This document shows, piece after piece, positions 33,640 through 45,177 of a stretch of 64,000 nt of DNA; position 1 is the first letter of the stretch, and the number at the start of each line of letters is the position of its first letter. The position numbers and the translations under genes are program-made. Under the pieces are notes generated by a model, which was not told the DNA's origin, ran no database searches, and worked only from the letters and a program-made list of their open reading frames with translations. Source of the stretch: Diadema setosum (lineage: Eukaryota > Echinodermata > Echinoidea > Diadematoida > Diadematidae); the NCBI GenBank assembly GCA_033980235.1, contig CM067070.1:9254195-9318194 (forward strand), written 5' to 3'.

Positions 33640-36200
33640 CCATTCATCTATTCATAAATTTTGTCCGAACAGTGACAATTTCAGGCAAAGCACAGAGACC
33701 TCAGACCCTGACATTGAAAGCAGAAATTATGCCTAGAAAATGACAATCTTATTAAAAGTTCAGAGACTTTAATTTGACAGGATTTTGACCAAAATCTAAT
33801 GAGACACCTTCACCTGCAGTCACGCCTGTGACACCCTTGACAATTCATCACAGAACTTTCCTTCAATCATATCCAAAAAGATCTGTAGCATTTGGACAGA
33901 AGAATGGACTGACAGAGAGATAGAAGGATGGATGGATGAAAGAATAGACACCCCACAGCAGTATAACACCTCTGACATGAACATTTCTTCATGTAAATAG
34001 CAAGAGCGCACTCATCATGAATGTCTTAGAGTTGTGTTCATTTACCTACACTTCATCCAGTATCATATTGTAATGTAAGGTATTCCGTAAAAATGACCCA
34101 AGTCAATCTATCTCTACAAGTTGATATTAAAACATGTGAGTGTGTGTGCATGGTGTGTATGTGCATGTGTGTATGCGTTCACTTAAGTACAGGGATAAGA
34201 AAGCACATTGATAGGACTTATTGAAGACTCAGAGTTCTGCTGATCTGTAGATTTAATTTCATTTTCATCTTCTCACTTTACGATTCCATCAGGATATATT
34301 CTGATCTTCATCAGGAGTAGGTCCTTTTCATGACCAGACTCATCAAAGGACAAATATGTGGTGTTCTGAAAACCAATGGAACTATATCTACAGACCTTCT
34401 GAGAATGTATGAGTCACAGTATTGGAGAATAATACAGCTCCTTTGAAAACAACAGAGACACCAGAACAGGAGACCCATATTGCTGAATACACTTTCATAA
34501 TAGTGACTTCCAAAGACTGCACTAAACCACAACATGCAGTGACATCACTTCCATTGAGTTAACTGGTACTTCGTATTGTGATAGGATTTTTTTTTGAATG
34601 CAGCAAAAAGATACAACTGGCAGACCTTATATTTACAAGCACAAATGTAGTAATTCACTCCTTAAAATTAAATGTCTCTTTAAAACATGCATACACCGTG
34701 CATTCTTTGGTGTGTAATTCCTTCTTTTCTCCCTAAACGTTTCCCTCTCCAAAAAAAAAAAAAAAAAAAAAAACCAACAAAAAACACCGACAAAAAGCAA
34801 CTAAGTAATACACACATAGCACAAGTATTTCAGTTTTTATGTTGCATAGCAATTTGTACAAGTTCAGAAAACATCAAGTAGGTAAGATCAGGCGACCCCA
34901 TCATTCATAGAATTAAATTACCGGTCACCTGTTTAAATCTCTGCAACCTAGTAGTATATGGGCATTCAGCTAAAACCCCATAACACATATACAAGCAACT
35001 CCCGTTATAATGAAGTCCCCGGGACCGACACTTTTCTTTTGTTATATATATTGAAATTTTATAATAGCTGAATAGTAAAGTACATAAAAACATAGAGATG
35101 ATAATTATGGTACCTGAAGTTTTCTTCTTGTAATGAGAATTCAGTCACAACCGTGCTCATCATAACGGGAGTGCACAGTATTTAACTTTTTGTTTCGAAG
35201 AACAGTTAGCTAAGAGGCTACCAAATGAATATTCAATTGCTTTAAAGAATTAAAATCTATGTCAAGACTTAATCGTTAGGGTATGTTTCACTTTATTTCA
35301 CATGACACATGTCCCTTTCGTAGTCTATGACACGAATTACCAAAACGCAGTCGAAGATGGATAAAACCAGCCAAAGCGTATATGCACAGAATTATCAATC
35401 GCACTTTACATCCTTACAAATAAACATTGCCTAATTAGCTTGCAGTAGCAACTCTACACCAAGTTTTCCATGATAAGGACTAGGCAAGAGCGCGTAGAAG
35501 TTAGATTTCTTTTTTTCAGTCAAGAAGTTGATTTCTTTGTTTCTGAAGTCAGAAAAGGGAACATGGCAAACAGTAGGAAACCCTATAGAATGATAAAAGT
35601 TAGGGCAGCAGGCATTTGGGCCTGTAAAATGACAATATGGCATTTGAGAGGAAATCCACCCCAAAAAAATTCTTTTTAATCTCATACACAGAAATGAAAA
35701 AAAAAATCGCATATTTCAGCCGTAGGCCCTATAAATATAAAACTTAATTAAGACCACTCAAAATGAAAAAAATAATGATAACTCTAATATATTTTGGTAT
35801 GAGTACCTACATGTTTTATTTTTTTTTTCTTTAGCTAAAAACAATTCCCCCCCCCCTGAATTTCATATATAACATATACATGAAAAATTGTGAGGGTATG
35901 GCACCATCAGCCACATTTGAATACTCATAAGGATTGGTCAAGTAAAGTTTTCCGAAAAAATGTGAATTTTTAAAATGTAATATTTTCCTTATTTCTTATT
36001 CGATTTTTGCTATTTTTGTATCGTTCTTTAGGAATTATTTTTCTCTTTTGTTTGAAGTCTATTTCTTATTTTTTTTTCTTTTTGGTGAAATTCTTCTTTA
36101 AGGACAAGCCAGAAATTCAGGTGGCTGTTTTGGTTCATCCCAACCAAACCAACATCATTGTAAATCATTTACCATTGGTGTGATTGGAGCTCTGTAGGGT
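33640..36200. other. Intronic stretch, mostly featureless
   Basis: Contains a ~22-base poly-A (34752–34773), and at 35945–36100 a T-rich block (TTTTGTATCGTTCTTTAGGA and neighbours) that recurs in diverged form at 51170–51310. No gene seen. Confidence 0.5.
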
Positions 36201-36309
36201 CAGGGTTGCAAATAAAAACATGAGAACCGTATGATTTTGAGCTGCCAGCATTACACCAGTACTGAATTTTGAGTTACATGTGCGCCATTATTCACTATAC
36301 TGCTTGCCG

Positions 36310-36501
36310 TCACTCCTTGTAATAGAGCCAGATGGCAAGCATGACAGACACTAATGCCATGTAGAAGAAGAAGGTGAGCTGGGTTGAGAAGAAGATGACA
36401 GAGAGTATCGCGGTAACGAGCATGGCGCCCGAGTTGATGTAGACCCTCATGATGCTGTTGCGATTTTTGAGGAGGAATTCCTGAATTATGCCATGCAGCG
36501 A
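36310..36501 (-). CDS. SLC35A4: SLC35A4-like protein, last coding exon (F)
   Basis: Encodes the final ~63 residues, SLHGIIQEFLLKNRN… to …LAIWLYYKE and TGA (36312–36310). It covers two transmembrane helices (AMLVTAILSVIFF and FFFYMALVSVMLAIWLYY). The family pattern here is a hydrophobic LNGLLMS-type stretch, K-x-x-x-S-I-x-R, and a terminal LYY, all matched. The acceptor is CACTACCAG (AG at 36503–36502), phase 0, joining CAG of exon E. An alternative acceptor 21 bases further in would delete seven residues that the family conserves. No nearby polyadenylation signal is certain; AATAAA on this strand occurs near 35816. Confidence 0.85.
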   Translation of the reverse strand, partial: SLHGIIQEFLLKNRNSIMRVYINSGAMLVTAILSVIFFSTQLTFFFYMALVSVMLAIWLYYKE

Positions 36502-37253
36502 CTGGTAGTGACGTACCATTGAGAGTTAGAATCAAAATAGTGAGTCAGATTTCATTCAAAGAACAACTTTAATGACAACCACGAGATTCTCCTCCCCTCC
36601 TCTCCCCGATTTCCCAAATTATCACAGTTATACAATAGCCAGGGTTCGACACCAACTTTTTTTTCCTGTGGTGAATCTGTACGTCTGAAATTTTGCTGGC
36701 CCAAAGTAAACGAAAATGCAACAATCCATATTGAATCTCAAGTACCCGATTGGAAATTTGGTGGCCCAACATAAATTTTAGTGGTCCTAGACCACTGCTA
36801 ATGTCGAGTCTTGCGATAACTGTAACAAAATCAATTGTCCATTCTGTATAGATATCATCAGATGATAAATATTCTGCCCCACCTGCCAGATTTGTTCTCT
36901 AGATTCATTGCTACTTCAACACTTTCATGCATGAATCTATGAACATCTGTGATCTACCATAGCCACTTACATAGATACGTAGTCGAGTGAGCTGCATGAC
37001 AGAGTGATCAGGGTGCATGTTGTGTAATATTCATGCCAGATCGTGCGCAGGGGTAGCCTTTAAACAAGGCGACTCGCTCTGCGTGCCCCCGTATAGCGCG
37101 TTTACCCCACAAACCTGTTGGCCGGCGAGTGGAGCGAGCCGCCTTTATCAACTCGTTCAGGGATGTGTACTTTTGTCGTTGTTGTTGCTTTATATTCTTT
37201 GACAAATTTGCGTACAAATTTGACGCAGAAAATACACACGGCACCAAGGCAAG

Positions 37254-37312
37254 CCTCGTTGATATTAAGTAACTATTCTTATTCTACATAGTTACTTAAT
37301 ATTAACGAGGAA
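37254..37312. repeat. Small palindrome CCTCGTTGATATTAAGTAACT…
   Basis: The left arm is matched by AGTTACTTAATATTAACGAGG after a ~16-base spacer. It lies in the SLC35A4-like gene between exons F and E. Confidence 0.75.
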
Positions 37313-37452
37313 TTCCGGAAAGGGGGGGGGGGGGGGGGGCACACGCCCTCTTTTATCTATTGCCCCCACCCCTCGTTACCAAAATAGGTAACGACCAATG
37401 GCTCCAATTTTTAACCTGCTCAATATAAAGCTTATTAATACCAGCCACCCAC

Positions 37453-37596
37453 CTGTGTGACAATGATGACTACTGTCAAAGCACTGAAGCCTGTGAAGAA
37501 ACCTTCCACGGAATCATCAGAGTTCATGATGTAACCCACGGAGTTAAAGATAAGACCAAAGAGGTAGAGGCACAGACTTTGCTGGTGTATTGATAC
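37453..37596 (-). CDS. SLC35A4: SLC35A4-like protein, exon E (48 codons)
   Basis: Encodes VSIHQQSLCLYLFGLIFNSV…SVEGFFTGFSALTVVIIVTQ. In nucleotide-sugar transporters the motif Q-x-L-x-L-Y-x-F-G followed later by G-F-F-x-G-F/Y marks the loop and helices after the central repeat. Both are present. The acceptor is ATATTCCAG, the donor CAG|GTGGGT, phase 0 on both sides. Confidence 0.88.
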
Positions 37597-37904
37597 CTGG
37601 AATATCACACAACACATTCAATAGTGGATGAGTATCAACAGATTAATCATATTCAACATACAGCAGAGCAGTAAATAGAAAGAGAGGACAATAGTGGTTG
37701 TAGAGTTTCTGGGAGGAAAGTACAAGTGTGTGTTTATAGAGAGAGGATAGGCATAGAGTTAGAATGAGCAAGGAAATAATAAATGTGAAAGAGCGCAGTA
37801 GCATTATCCCTCCAGCTGGATCGATAAATAGTTATATAGAAAGACAAACGGATAGAAAAAAGAAAGAAAGTGAGATAATAGATGGATAAATAGATAAATG
37901 GATA

Positions 37905-38545
37905 CAGGTATCCCGGAATGCTTCTTCCAGCTTCGTAGCATTGCAGCTATTAGACCTCTACTTACAAGGACGGCAGTAGATAGCCTCATCCATTCACTCA
38001 TAACATCAAGACTGGAATTTTGTAACAGTATTCCAGCTGGCCTTCCATCTGCAACCTTGAGCAGACTTCCAAGCAGTACAGAACGCAGTGGCATGTTTGC
38101 TCACTTGGCTAAGGAAGTATGATCACATCATCCCTGTCTTGGGTGAGCTGCATTGGCTACCCATCAAGAACAGAATTGATTCCAAGATCCTACTGCTCAC
38201 TTTCATGGTTTGGCCCCAGGATATTCCGTAATTGAGAGATGGCAGCCTCGCCCTGGCCTTCGTTTATCTGGCCTTACTCTCCAGATGCCCATTAAGGGAT
38301 ACGGAGACCGGGCATTTTCCTCTACCGCTCCTCGCCTACGGAACTCCCTCCCAACTTTCCTCCGTGAAATTGACAAACTGGATCACTTCAAAGCCTCACT
38401 CAAAACTCACGTTTTTTTTTTTTTTTTTTCACCAGGCATTCAATTGCTAACTCTCTTGGAGGAGTCTGCGCCTTTGAATGTTTCTATAACAGATATGGCG
38501 CTATACAAATTGTGGATCATCATCATCATACAAAATCATACATAA
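37905..38545 (+). mobile_element. L2-like LINE 3' part inside the SLC35A4-like intron
   Basis: Frame fragments include LRSIAAIRPLLTRTAVDSLI, LITSRLEFCNS, LHWLP and YGDRAFSSTAPRLRNSLP, then a SLKTHVF-type end. All are standard for the end of L2 ORF2. The fragments lie in different frames, so it is a pseudogene. It ends in an ATC tandem tail (about 38514–38530). Orientation is opposite to the host gene. Confidence 0.75.
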
Positions 38546-38954
38546 ATTAACAAACAGGAAAATAGGGAAGATACAGAGAATTTAGCGCATATTTCACTTA
38601 CATAAGAAGAGTGGAAATGTGTGAGTACGAGAGAGAGGGGGTGGAGGGGGGGGGGGAGTTGTCAGACAGCATGATGAGATTACATTAGAAAGAAATGAAG
38701 GGGAAAAGAAATACAGAAAGCTGTGATATAAAACTGTGAGCTAGTGTGTGAAAGAAAAATTCGAGAGTTATTGGTTGAAATCAATTCTTTGACTTGCTAC
38801 AACTATGACATTTTGATAAATCAAATCACACAAAATGGTGAAGACTGTAAAATGCATAGAGGACATTACCGCTGTTGAACCAAATCATCAAAAGGTACTC
38901 AAGCTTTGATGTCTCATAACATTCATTTTTATTAGTGGAAAAATGAGCAAAGAA

Positions 38955-39045
38955 AATAGGATTCCATCTTGATTTGAACCCGAGACCTCCGGATTGCCAG
39001 CCCGGTGCTCCACCCACTGAGCTATAGAAAGGTCTTGTTCATTTT
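38955..39045 (-). mobile_element. tRNA-Ala-like SINE head or tRNA pseudogene
   Basis: The minus strand reads a D-arm (TAGCTCAGTGGGTGGAGCA), an anticodon arm with loop CTGGCAA (anticodon GGC, Ala) and a B box GGTTCAAATC. The acceptor stem does not pair and the T-stem has mismatches, so a working tRNA is unlikely. It lies in the intron between exons E and D. Confidence 0.5.
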
Positions 39046-39305
39046 CGTCCCAGTAACCCTTAATTTCCAATGCTCGAAAGGTAAGAATCTATAGCAGTGT
39101 GTTTGTGTGTGATACACACGCACACACTTAAACCTGATAAATGCAGAGAAGATTGTTAGTGTCGAGCCTTGTCACTTCAGAGAGTATATCAGGAGAAAAT
39201 GAATGTGACATTAAGCATGTGGCTCTAACTCTGTATTTTATTTATATGCTTGTCTTTCACCACCAACAGAAAACATTTCAAACATTTGCAAATATGGCAG
39301 CCAAC

Positions 39306-39450
39306 CTGCTTGTTCTTCTTCAAGATGTGTTCTGTGTAGATTCCAGACATACTAGAGATAAAACAGTAGGTGAGCACGAGCAAGCCGGTTATCTCTACAT
39401 GGGTTTTCTTCGGGGATGTTGAGCTAGTACTTGGTGTGATGTTTGCAAAA
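39306..39450 (-). CDS. SLC35A4: SLC35A4-like protein, exon D
   Basis: After a polar Ser/Thr/Pro-rich loop (FANITPSTSSTSPKK), it encodes LLVLTYCFISSMSGIYTEHI and LKKNKQ. The motif ISxxSxxYxE with following K is a hallmark of the SLC35A family (YNE/YTE motif). The acceptor is CTCTCTTTTAG, phase 2, completing Gly from exon C. The donor is CAG|GTTGGC, phase 0. Confidence 0.9.
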
Positions 39451-39659
39451 CTAAAAGAGAGAGAAGAAGAGAAGAGGTAAATATAATCATGGGACAACTT
39501 TGAAGAGATACTTCATGGATCTTACTCATGCTATTCTGAATCAAATACATTGCATCTGACCAGACATGCCAGAGGACAGCATTATCTAGTTTGTCAACAG
39601 CTTCAGTTACACTCTCTGAATTTGAACCTAAAGGGCCAATATCATTGAAGGAGACTTCA

Positions 39660-40330
39660 CCGTGAATGCCAAGACTTGTGCGACTATACACACCAAGAAA
39701 TGGCTTGATCTCTCACCAAGGAGGCGACTCCATGCAGGACGACGTCCGAGACGTCTCCAAATAGGTAACAACATATTCGCCCGAAATTTGAGGGGACGTC
39801 GCCATGACGTGTCAGAGATGTCTTCTCATACCCCTTTCATACCACACAGTGGAACAGTGGATGACGTCCGGAGGTCGTCCACTGTTTACCCTAGACCACT
39901 GTTGGTATGAAAGGTGTACAGAAAAAGGCATCCGGGTGAACAGTGGACGAACAGTGGATGCGATGAGTGCTAGACCGCCTAGCACGAACAGTGGATGAAC
40001 AGTGGACGAACACTGGATGAACACTGGATGTCGTTCCGGTATGAGAGGTCTCACCCGCATGTCACGGACAGTGGATATCGACCGGAACCAGAAATATAGA
40101 ACTCGTAACTCGTCTCTGCGACTTGGCCGCGACGTCTCCAAGACCAGGTGTTGGAAACTGGAAAAAGTCTCCGAAAAAAAAAGAATAACATGTTCGATTC
40201 TTTTGCAACTGCCCGTAGACCAGGCTATAACGTCTCAGCTACCAGCGATACTCGACTTGCCACCAAGTCGCCACCTAGTCACCCAGTCAATGAAATACCC
40301 ACTGAAACTTCATTCGATGTAATCAGGGCA
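39660..40330. repeat. Repeat-rich segment with CAGTGGATG and CTTTCATACCA motifs
   Basis: CAGTGGA(T/C)GA recurs more than six times between 39850 and 40075. CCCTTTCATACCA (39834) is inverted as TGGTATGAAAGG (39902–39913). GACGTCTCCAA occurs near both ends (39750, 40130). It looks like a TIR element in an intron of the SLC35A4-like gene. ORFs here are repeat translation. Confidence 0.45.
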
Positions 40331-40902
40331 TTACTTGCAGGTGAAATTGTATATAAGAGGCATTGCATCACATCACATTTCAGGGATGAATAAGATTCAT
40401 GAAGATTTCTCCCAATAAAGAGCACACTCACATCACAGAGCATAGCACTGTCCCCTAGAGAATGAGTTGACTGGAGCTAACACTGCCAACTCTCATAGAC
40501 AACATAGTTATTACAATATTAATGTCATGTTAACTGAGAAGCATGTCACCGCACGGATTACATTCATATTTTATTTTGTAAGATACATGAAACAACGGAC
40601 TATTTTCACAACTTTCAGCTGGCACCGTATTGGCTAACTGACGGAAAAATGAACCAACACTTTTCTGATTGCAGCTATCAACTTGAACGGAAATTTCATG
40701 GAAATTAAAAGAAATTGTGAAAGAAAACAATTGTATGTGAACATAAAACTCCCTGAATAAAAACAGAAACAAGACAAAAACTCACCCCAAATCCCAAAGC
40801 TTGTTTCACAATGCTATTAGTCATGGCTCAGATTTTAGATTATCTTGGGATCATCATCAGTCACATCATTTTGTCGCCATCAACATTTACATTATTCCTT
40901 AC

Positions 40903-41024
40903 CCACTGCTCACACTGCCAGCCACCAGCAAGACAATCGCTACCCACTGTGTGAAAGATAGCCTGTTCTTCAGGAACATCCTGTACAGGGCAGCAGTGAA
41001 AACTATCTTCAGATTGCTAAGTAT
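40903..41024 (-). CDS. SLC35A4: SLC35A4-like protein, exon C
   Basis: Encodes ILSNLKIVFTAALYRMFLKN, then RLSFTQWVAIVLLVAGSVSSG. The L-S-N-L-K-I motif followed by T-A-x-L-Y-R and the RLS…QW segment is the conserved centre of nucleotide-sugar transporters. The acceptor is CCTGATACAG, phase 0. The donor is GG|GTAAGG, phase 2. Confidence 0.93.
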
Positions 41025-41534
41025 CTGTATCAGGGCAGAGAGACAGGCCATTGTTTAGATGGTAGTTTACAAAGCAAACATTGACATAACTGTGAAATAT
41101 AAGGTTCTCAAGGCTTCATGTTTGTTAGATATCAATACTTATAATACAAAGCTCATGACAATGACAGAGAAGATATAACTAGAAGTGCCTTTTAAGAGTC
41201 CGCAGAGTCATATGCTTTATATGCTCCAAACTATGCATGTTGATTCGTGAGGAGTATGCAATGACTCATGATGAACTTCTGGAGTGGCATGCGCATCTTG
41301 AATTGTAAGTGTAAATAATTGGATCTTCATAGCATGGAAAGTTTTCTAAAGGTACAACTAATAATCATCAATATCTGTTAAATCACTCAAATGTGACATA
41401 AGCGTGTCACTGTGTATCTTATCATGGACCTACGTCCATGATCTTATCAATGTGTATATCCTGCAACAATTACTTGAAGTTAAGTCTCCATCCGGATTGA
41501 ACTTGTACTGTGAGGCTGCTGGTTACAACGGTTA

Positions 41535-41825
41535 TAGCTCGTTATTCCAAAGATTCGTTATTCCGAAGGCTCTGCAGTCCGAAGATTCGTTATTCCGAAG
41601 GTTCGTTTTTCCGAATTTCATTTTAGGATGAACATATCTTCGGAATAACGCCACAAATGTTCGGATTAACGAACCCCTTTTCATTTTCGGATTAACGAAC
41701 CTCGAGGTATAGGTAATTTGTGTGTTTCGGATTAACGAACCTTCGGAATAACGAACCTTCGGAATATCAAACCTTCGGAATAACGAACCTTCGGAATATC
41801 GAACCTTCGGAATAACGAACAGCAC
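41535..41825. repeat. Clustered TTCGGAATAACGAAC / CGGATTAACGAACC repeats
   Basis: The 16-base phrase CTTCGGAATAACGAAC and variants occur about ten times, in one orientation at 41535–41620 and the opposite at 41640–41825, forming an imperfect long inverted repeat. Related but more decayed words (GGTTCGTTACTCCGAAG) appear at 57950–58160. Confidence 0.7.
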
Positions 41826-42726
41826 CCCTTACAACATACCGGTACTGGAAATTTAACCTGGCTTTCAAAAATTGGTCAGTCCATCGGGCTGGGACAACAA
41901 ATTGCATGATGTCCATGCAGCGGAGGTATCAACGTTATCATTTCACAATGGAGATCATTTTGTCAATATGCACTTTGACTCCTGTTATACTGATGCATGT
42001 TTAAATCAGAAATCTTTCATGGATTTGCTGAACCGCAAATTAATTTTCTCACCTCAGTTATATGAACATCAGATTTAACACTGGCAATAAATTTGTCGGT
42101 CTGATATTGCAATGCGCATGATGCTTGAGCAGAAAATTTGGTGGGATATTTTTTCCTTTATTAAGTCTTTACTGGCAGATATTTGCTTAGTTTTAATGAG
42201 ACATGGATTTTGAGTTCCAGTATGTCACAATAGATGGCCCAGCTATATAAAGACGTATGATACCCATCTTTTTTTACTGCTTTTGATCAGTCCAAGCCAT
42301 TTATTCCCATAATTCATTTTCTTTAATGCTTCAAAACTCATATAACTGTGGTCATCTTATTCAAAATAACTTTGAGTCTCCAAAGGAAGGATGGACAGAA
42401 AACAGAAAAAAAAAAACCAAGAAATCATCTTTGACAGCAAACATTCCACACAGAAACTCCCTTGAAGTAAGATATCTCAACAATTCATCTTCAAATGACA
42501 CTGTGTATGGGCTATGACATCAGTATTATCACAGCACTGGTCCTATTTCAGAATCATCTTCCTCTTGGTTTAGGATACAAGGCATAAAGGGCTCCATAAA
42601 ATGACTATTACCTCCTAGGACTACTTAAAGTATTTTCCAGTCTGTATAAATAAAGAAGAGTGACTCTCAAAATGACAAAGGGAATGATAGTTTTCAGGCT
42701 TGTCGGTCAGGAACAATAAACTCATT

Positions 42727-43052
42727 GGCCCGAATTCACGAAGGTGGTACAAATGAAACCATGGTTTAAACCATGGACAAAAACCATGGAGCGCCAAGTG
42801 TCGCATGGAATATTTCGTTACGAAATTGGTCATTTCGTCGATGAAATGATTATTTTGTAACGAAATGACACCATTTTGTAACTAAATGAACATTTCGTCC
42901 ACGAAATGATAATTTTGTTAACGAAACGGTCATTTTGTTGACGAAATGACCAATTTCGTAACGAAATATTCCGTGCGACACTTGGCGCTCCATGGTTTTT
43001 GTCCATGGTTTAAACCATGGTTTCTTTTGTACCACCTTCGTGAATTCGGGCC
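42727..43052. mobile_element. 326-bp foldback element
   Basis: A near-perfect palindrome from GGCCCGAATTCACGAAGGTG to its complement CACCTTCGTGAATTCGGGCC. The arms hold AAACCATGGTTTAAACCATG-type text and a run of CATTTCGTNNACGAAATG words in the middle. ATT flanks both sides (42724–42726, 43053–43055), a 3-bp target duplication. The same termini occur at 55041–55258. Confidence 0.85.
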
Positions 43053-43174
43053 ATTGTGTAAAGGATGCTCACAATTCGTCCCACCCAATGGCCATGAACT
43101 CACGCACATATCATTGTACAGCTTTTTTCCAGCCCATTGCAAGGGCTGGGGGACAAACGTTCTACGTAGCCTAC

Positions 43175-43354
43175 CCGGAAACTGGCTGGATCCAAGTACT
43201 CTTGAATTATGATTTCCAAGTTGTTGTTGATGCAATATCCTCCGGCCGGGATGGCAAACTTCCAGCAGGAGGCAAGGGGAAGCATCCTGGCTGATTTGCC
43301 TCCATCTCTACCACTACTCAGATCACGGATCCAGAGAGCCAGTGAGATCAACAA
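43175..43354 (-). CDS. SLC35A4: SLC35A4-like protein, exon B (60 codons)
   Basis: Encodes LLISLALWIRDLSSG, a polar loop, then a segment ending INNNLEIIIQEYLDPASFR. The N-N-N-L…Q-x-x-(L/M)DP-(A/S)-(S/T)-(F/Y) motif is the clearest family signature in the gene. The acceptor is CCACTTACAG, the donor CGG|GTAGGC, phase 0 both sides, length 180. Confidence 0.92.
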
Positions 43355-43809
43355 CTGTAAGTGGTCAGGCAGAGTACAATATTATATCAATCTTTGAAAC
43401 AGACAGTTTTTTTTTTTTATACCATGTGTAATGCTCCTGAAAGGGACAGCTTTGTCTTGTTTGGGTATCAAAAAAGAAATACTAACCTTCTCTTCAAGAG
43501 CCAACAGTGCGTCATAAATACCGTGAGTTAAAAATATACAATATTTCTTCAATTCTCTCTCTCTCTCTCTCTCTTCATATGTCTCCCTCCCCCTCTCTCT
43601 GTCAGTCAATGTGTCTCTTTATACCTAGATGCTTAGTGTAACTTGAATTATACACGTCAAATCAATTCTAGGGTAAATGCCTTTTCATCTGGTAAACTGC
43701 ACATTTTCCATCTTTTACCTTGCATTTGGAGAAACTTGCATCTCATGTTTTCGCAAAGAAAACTGCAATGAACTTGGCACAAACTTGTGTCTATTAGCAG
43801 AGGATTTAC

Positions 43810-43918
43810 CTTTGTTAATTCCGTTAAGAGGACGACAGCAGCTGAGTTGAACACAATTTTGCCCTGTTCATCTTTGCACATATGCAGCATGATGGGATGT
43901 GCGCCATAAATAAGCACA
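43810..43918 (-). CDS. SLC35A4: SLC35A4-like protein, exon A (first exon recognised)
   Basis: Encodes VLIYGAHPIMLHMCKDEQGK, IVFNSAAVVLLTELTK. YGAH…P in helix 1 and S-x-x-V-x-L-L-T-E-L-x-K in helix 2 match the SLC35A4 branch better than other SLC35A members I know. The acceptor is TTTTTTTATCCAG, phase 2, so at least one upstream coding exon with the start Met and about 20–30 residues is missing. The donor is AAG|GTAAAT, phase 0. Exons A–F together give ~296 residues, against ~324 for the human protein. Family role: multi-pass Golgi membrane protein of the nucleotide-sugar transporter type; substrate not inferable. Confidence 0.88.
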
Positions 43919-43989
43919 CTGGATAAAAAAAAAGGAAAACACACACAAATCACAAACTCTTCTTTTTGAGCTCTTCAAACTGATTATAA

Positions 43990-44900
43990 CAGATGACAAA
44001 GCTTTAAATCTGGGATATGAAAAGAGGCTCTTTTGATTAAACACTGACAGAAAAACATCGCAAGGTTCTGTGATAATCTAGAACTACTGGTGATGTTAAG
44101 GATATTGTGGCATGGCACCCATACGAAACATTTTTTTCTTTCCTCTTCTCAACTGAATTATGGTATAGGTTACGTTTAAACGCTCCCTTTGCTAAAAAAG
44201 ATGCCATTACTGCAAATAAAAAGAAAAAATCACACAATCACAAATGCCAAGCACTACAGAGTTGTAGAGAAAATATGTGACACAACTTTATTGGGATAAA
44301 GTGCAAAATCAATCAAAAAAAATCTAATATAAAGTGCATAATCGTACTGTGTAAATAGATGTTACCACCAATTCAGGGGGCACTTTTTTTTTTTTTTTTT
44401 TTTAGTCGGGGGGGGGGAGGGGACGACGGCGGCTCGTGGTTGGTTGAGTCAAGGGTCAATGTCCCCTTCCCCCACTTCTTCAATAGGAAGATTTTTTTTT
44501 TTTTCAAGAGGTGAAAATGTGGCTTGTTTCAGTCCCTATGTGACTTATACCTTTCCTGACTTTTGCTACTTACCTGTACCCGTGACAAAGGGGTTATTAT
44601 CATTACCATTATCCCCATTTCCATCTTTTGAGGTGGCCTACTCAATTGACCAATCAGATTTCGGTATAAGAAAGGTTATAATGCATAACAATCATTAGCG
44701 CTTGATTGCAAGGTGTCAAGTTATGGCACATGCCCCAAATCTCACACATTAATTATATTTAATGTGTGCAAGCTTCACCGGTCATACCCAAGGAGGTGGT
44801 ATAGTTCCACTTCCCTGGTCATGCCTTCTGCTAGCCATGTATTACTCTGGAACACTCTTCTGGGATATACTCTTGCCAATTGCAAAGTATAACATGATCT
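43990..44900. other. Intronic stretch with no recognisable feature
   Basis: Holds T-runs and a G-run (44408–44417). A donor-like ACAG|GTAAGT on the minus strand (about 44567–44574) was tested as the missing first SLC35A4-like exon. In the needed phase it meets a stop with no ATG, so it does not fit as coding. Confidence 0.4.
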
Positions 44901-44916
44901 TTTTGTATGCAATGGG

Positions 44917-45177
44917 ATGTACATTGTAGTGTTTAATGTTCAAATGACACGCGTTGAGTATACTCCAAATACAACAGTCAACATTAATGAATTACAATAC
45001 ATAGTTTCCATAGACTACAAAACAGGAGAATCTTTTATATTACCTTGCAGAAGGCACTATGATCCACACAGACGACCGCAAGCCATCCCCATTCATGATA
45101 ACTGGCATCAGTTGCCCCGTAAGAGACAGACTCAATCTGAATATAAATTCAGTAAACATTTAATTATGTTGGATTAA
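44917..45177 (+). other. Unrecognised 86-aa ORF
   Basis: Composition is protein-like, with a run …CRRHYDPHRRPQAIPIHDNW… rich in H, R, P and W. No family recognised. A GTAAGA after CCCC (about 45119) could be a donor, but no partner exon was seen. It could be a transposon remnant. Confidence 0.15.

Noticed and set aside
38960..39040. Candidate tRNA-Ala(GGC) gene on the minus strand
   Set aside because: The D-arm and anticodon arm are good, but the acceptor stem does not pair and the T-stem has mismatches. Better explained as a SINE head or pseudogene.
42850..43035. ORFs on both strands across the foldback (42621–43235)
   Set aside because: The same protein string appears from both strands because the DNA is a palindrome; not coding.
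44567..44640. Missing first coding exon of the SLC35A4-like gene ending at ACAG|GTAAGT
   Set aside because: In the phase needed to join exon A there is an in-frame stop and no ATG after it.
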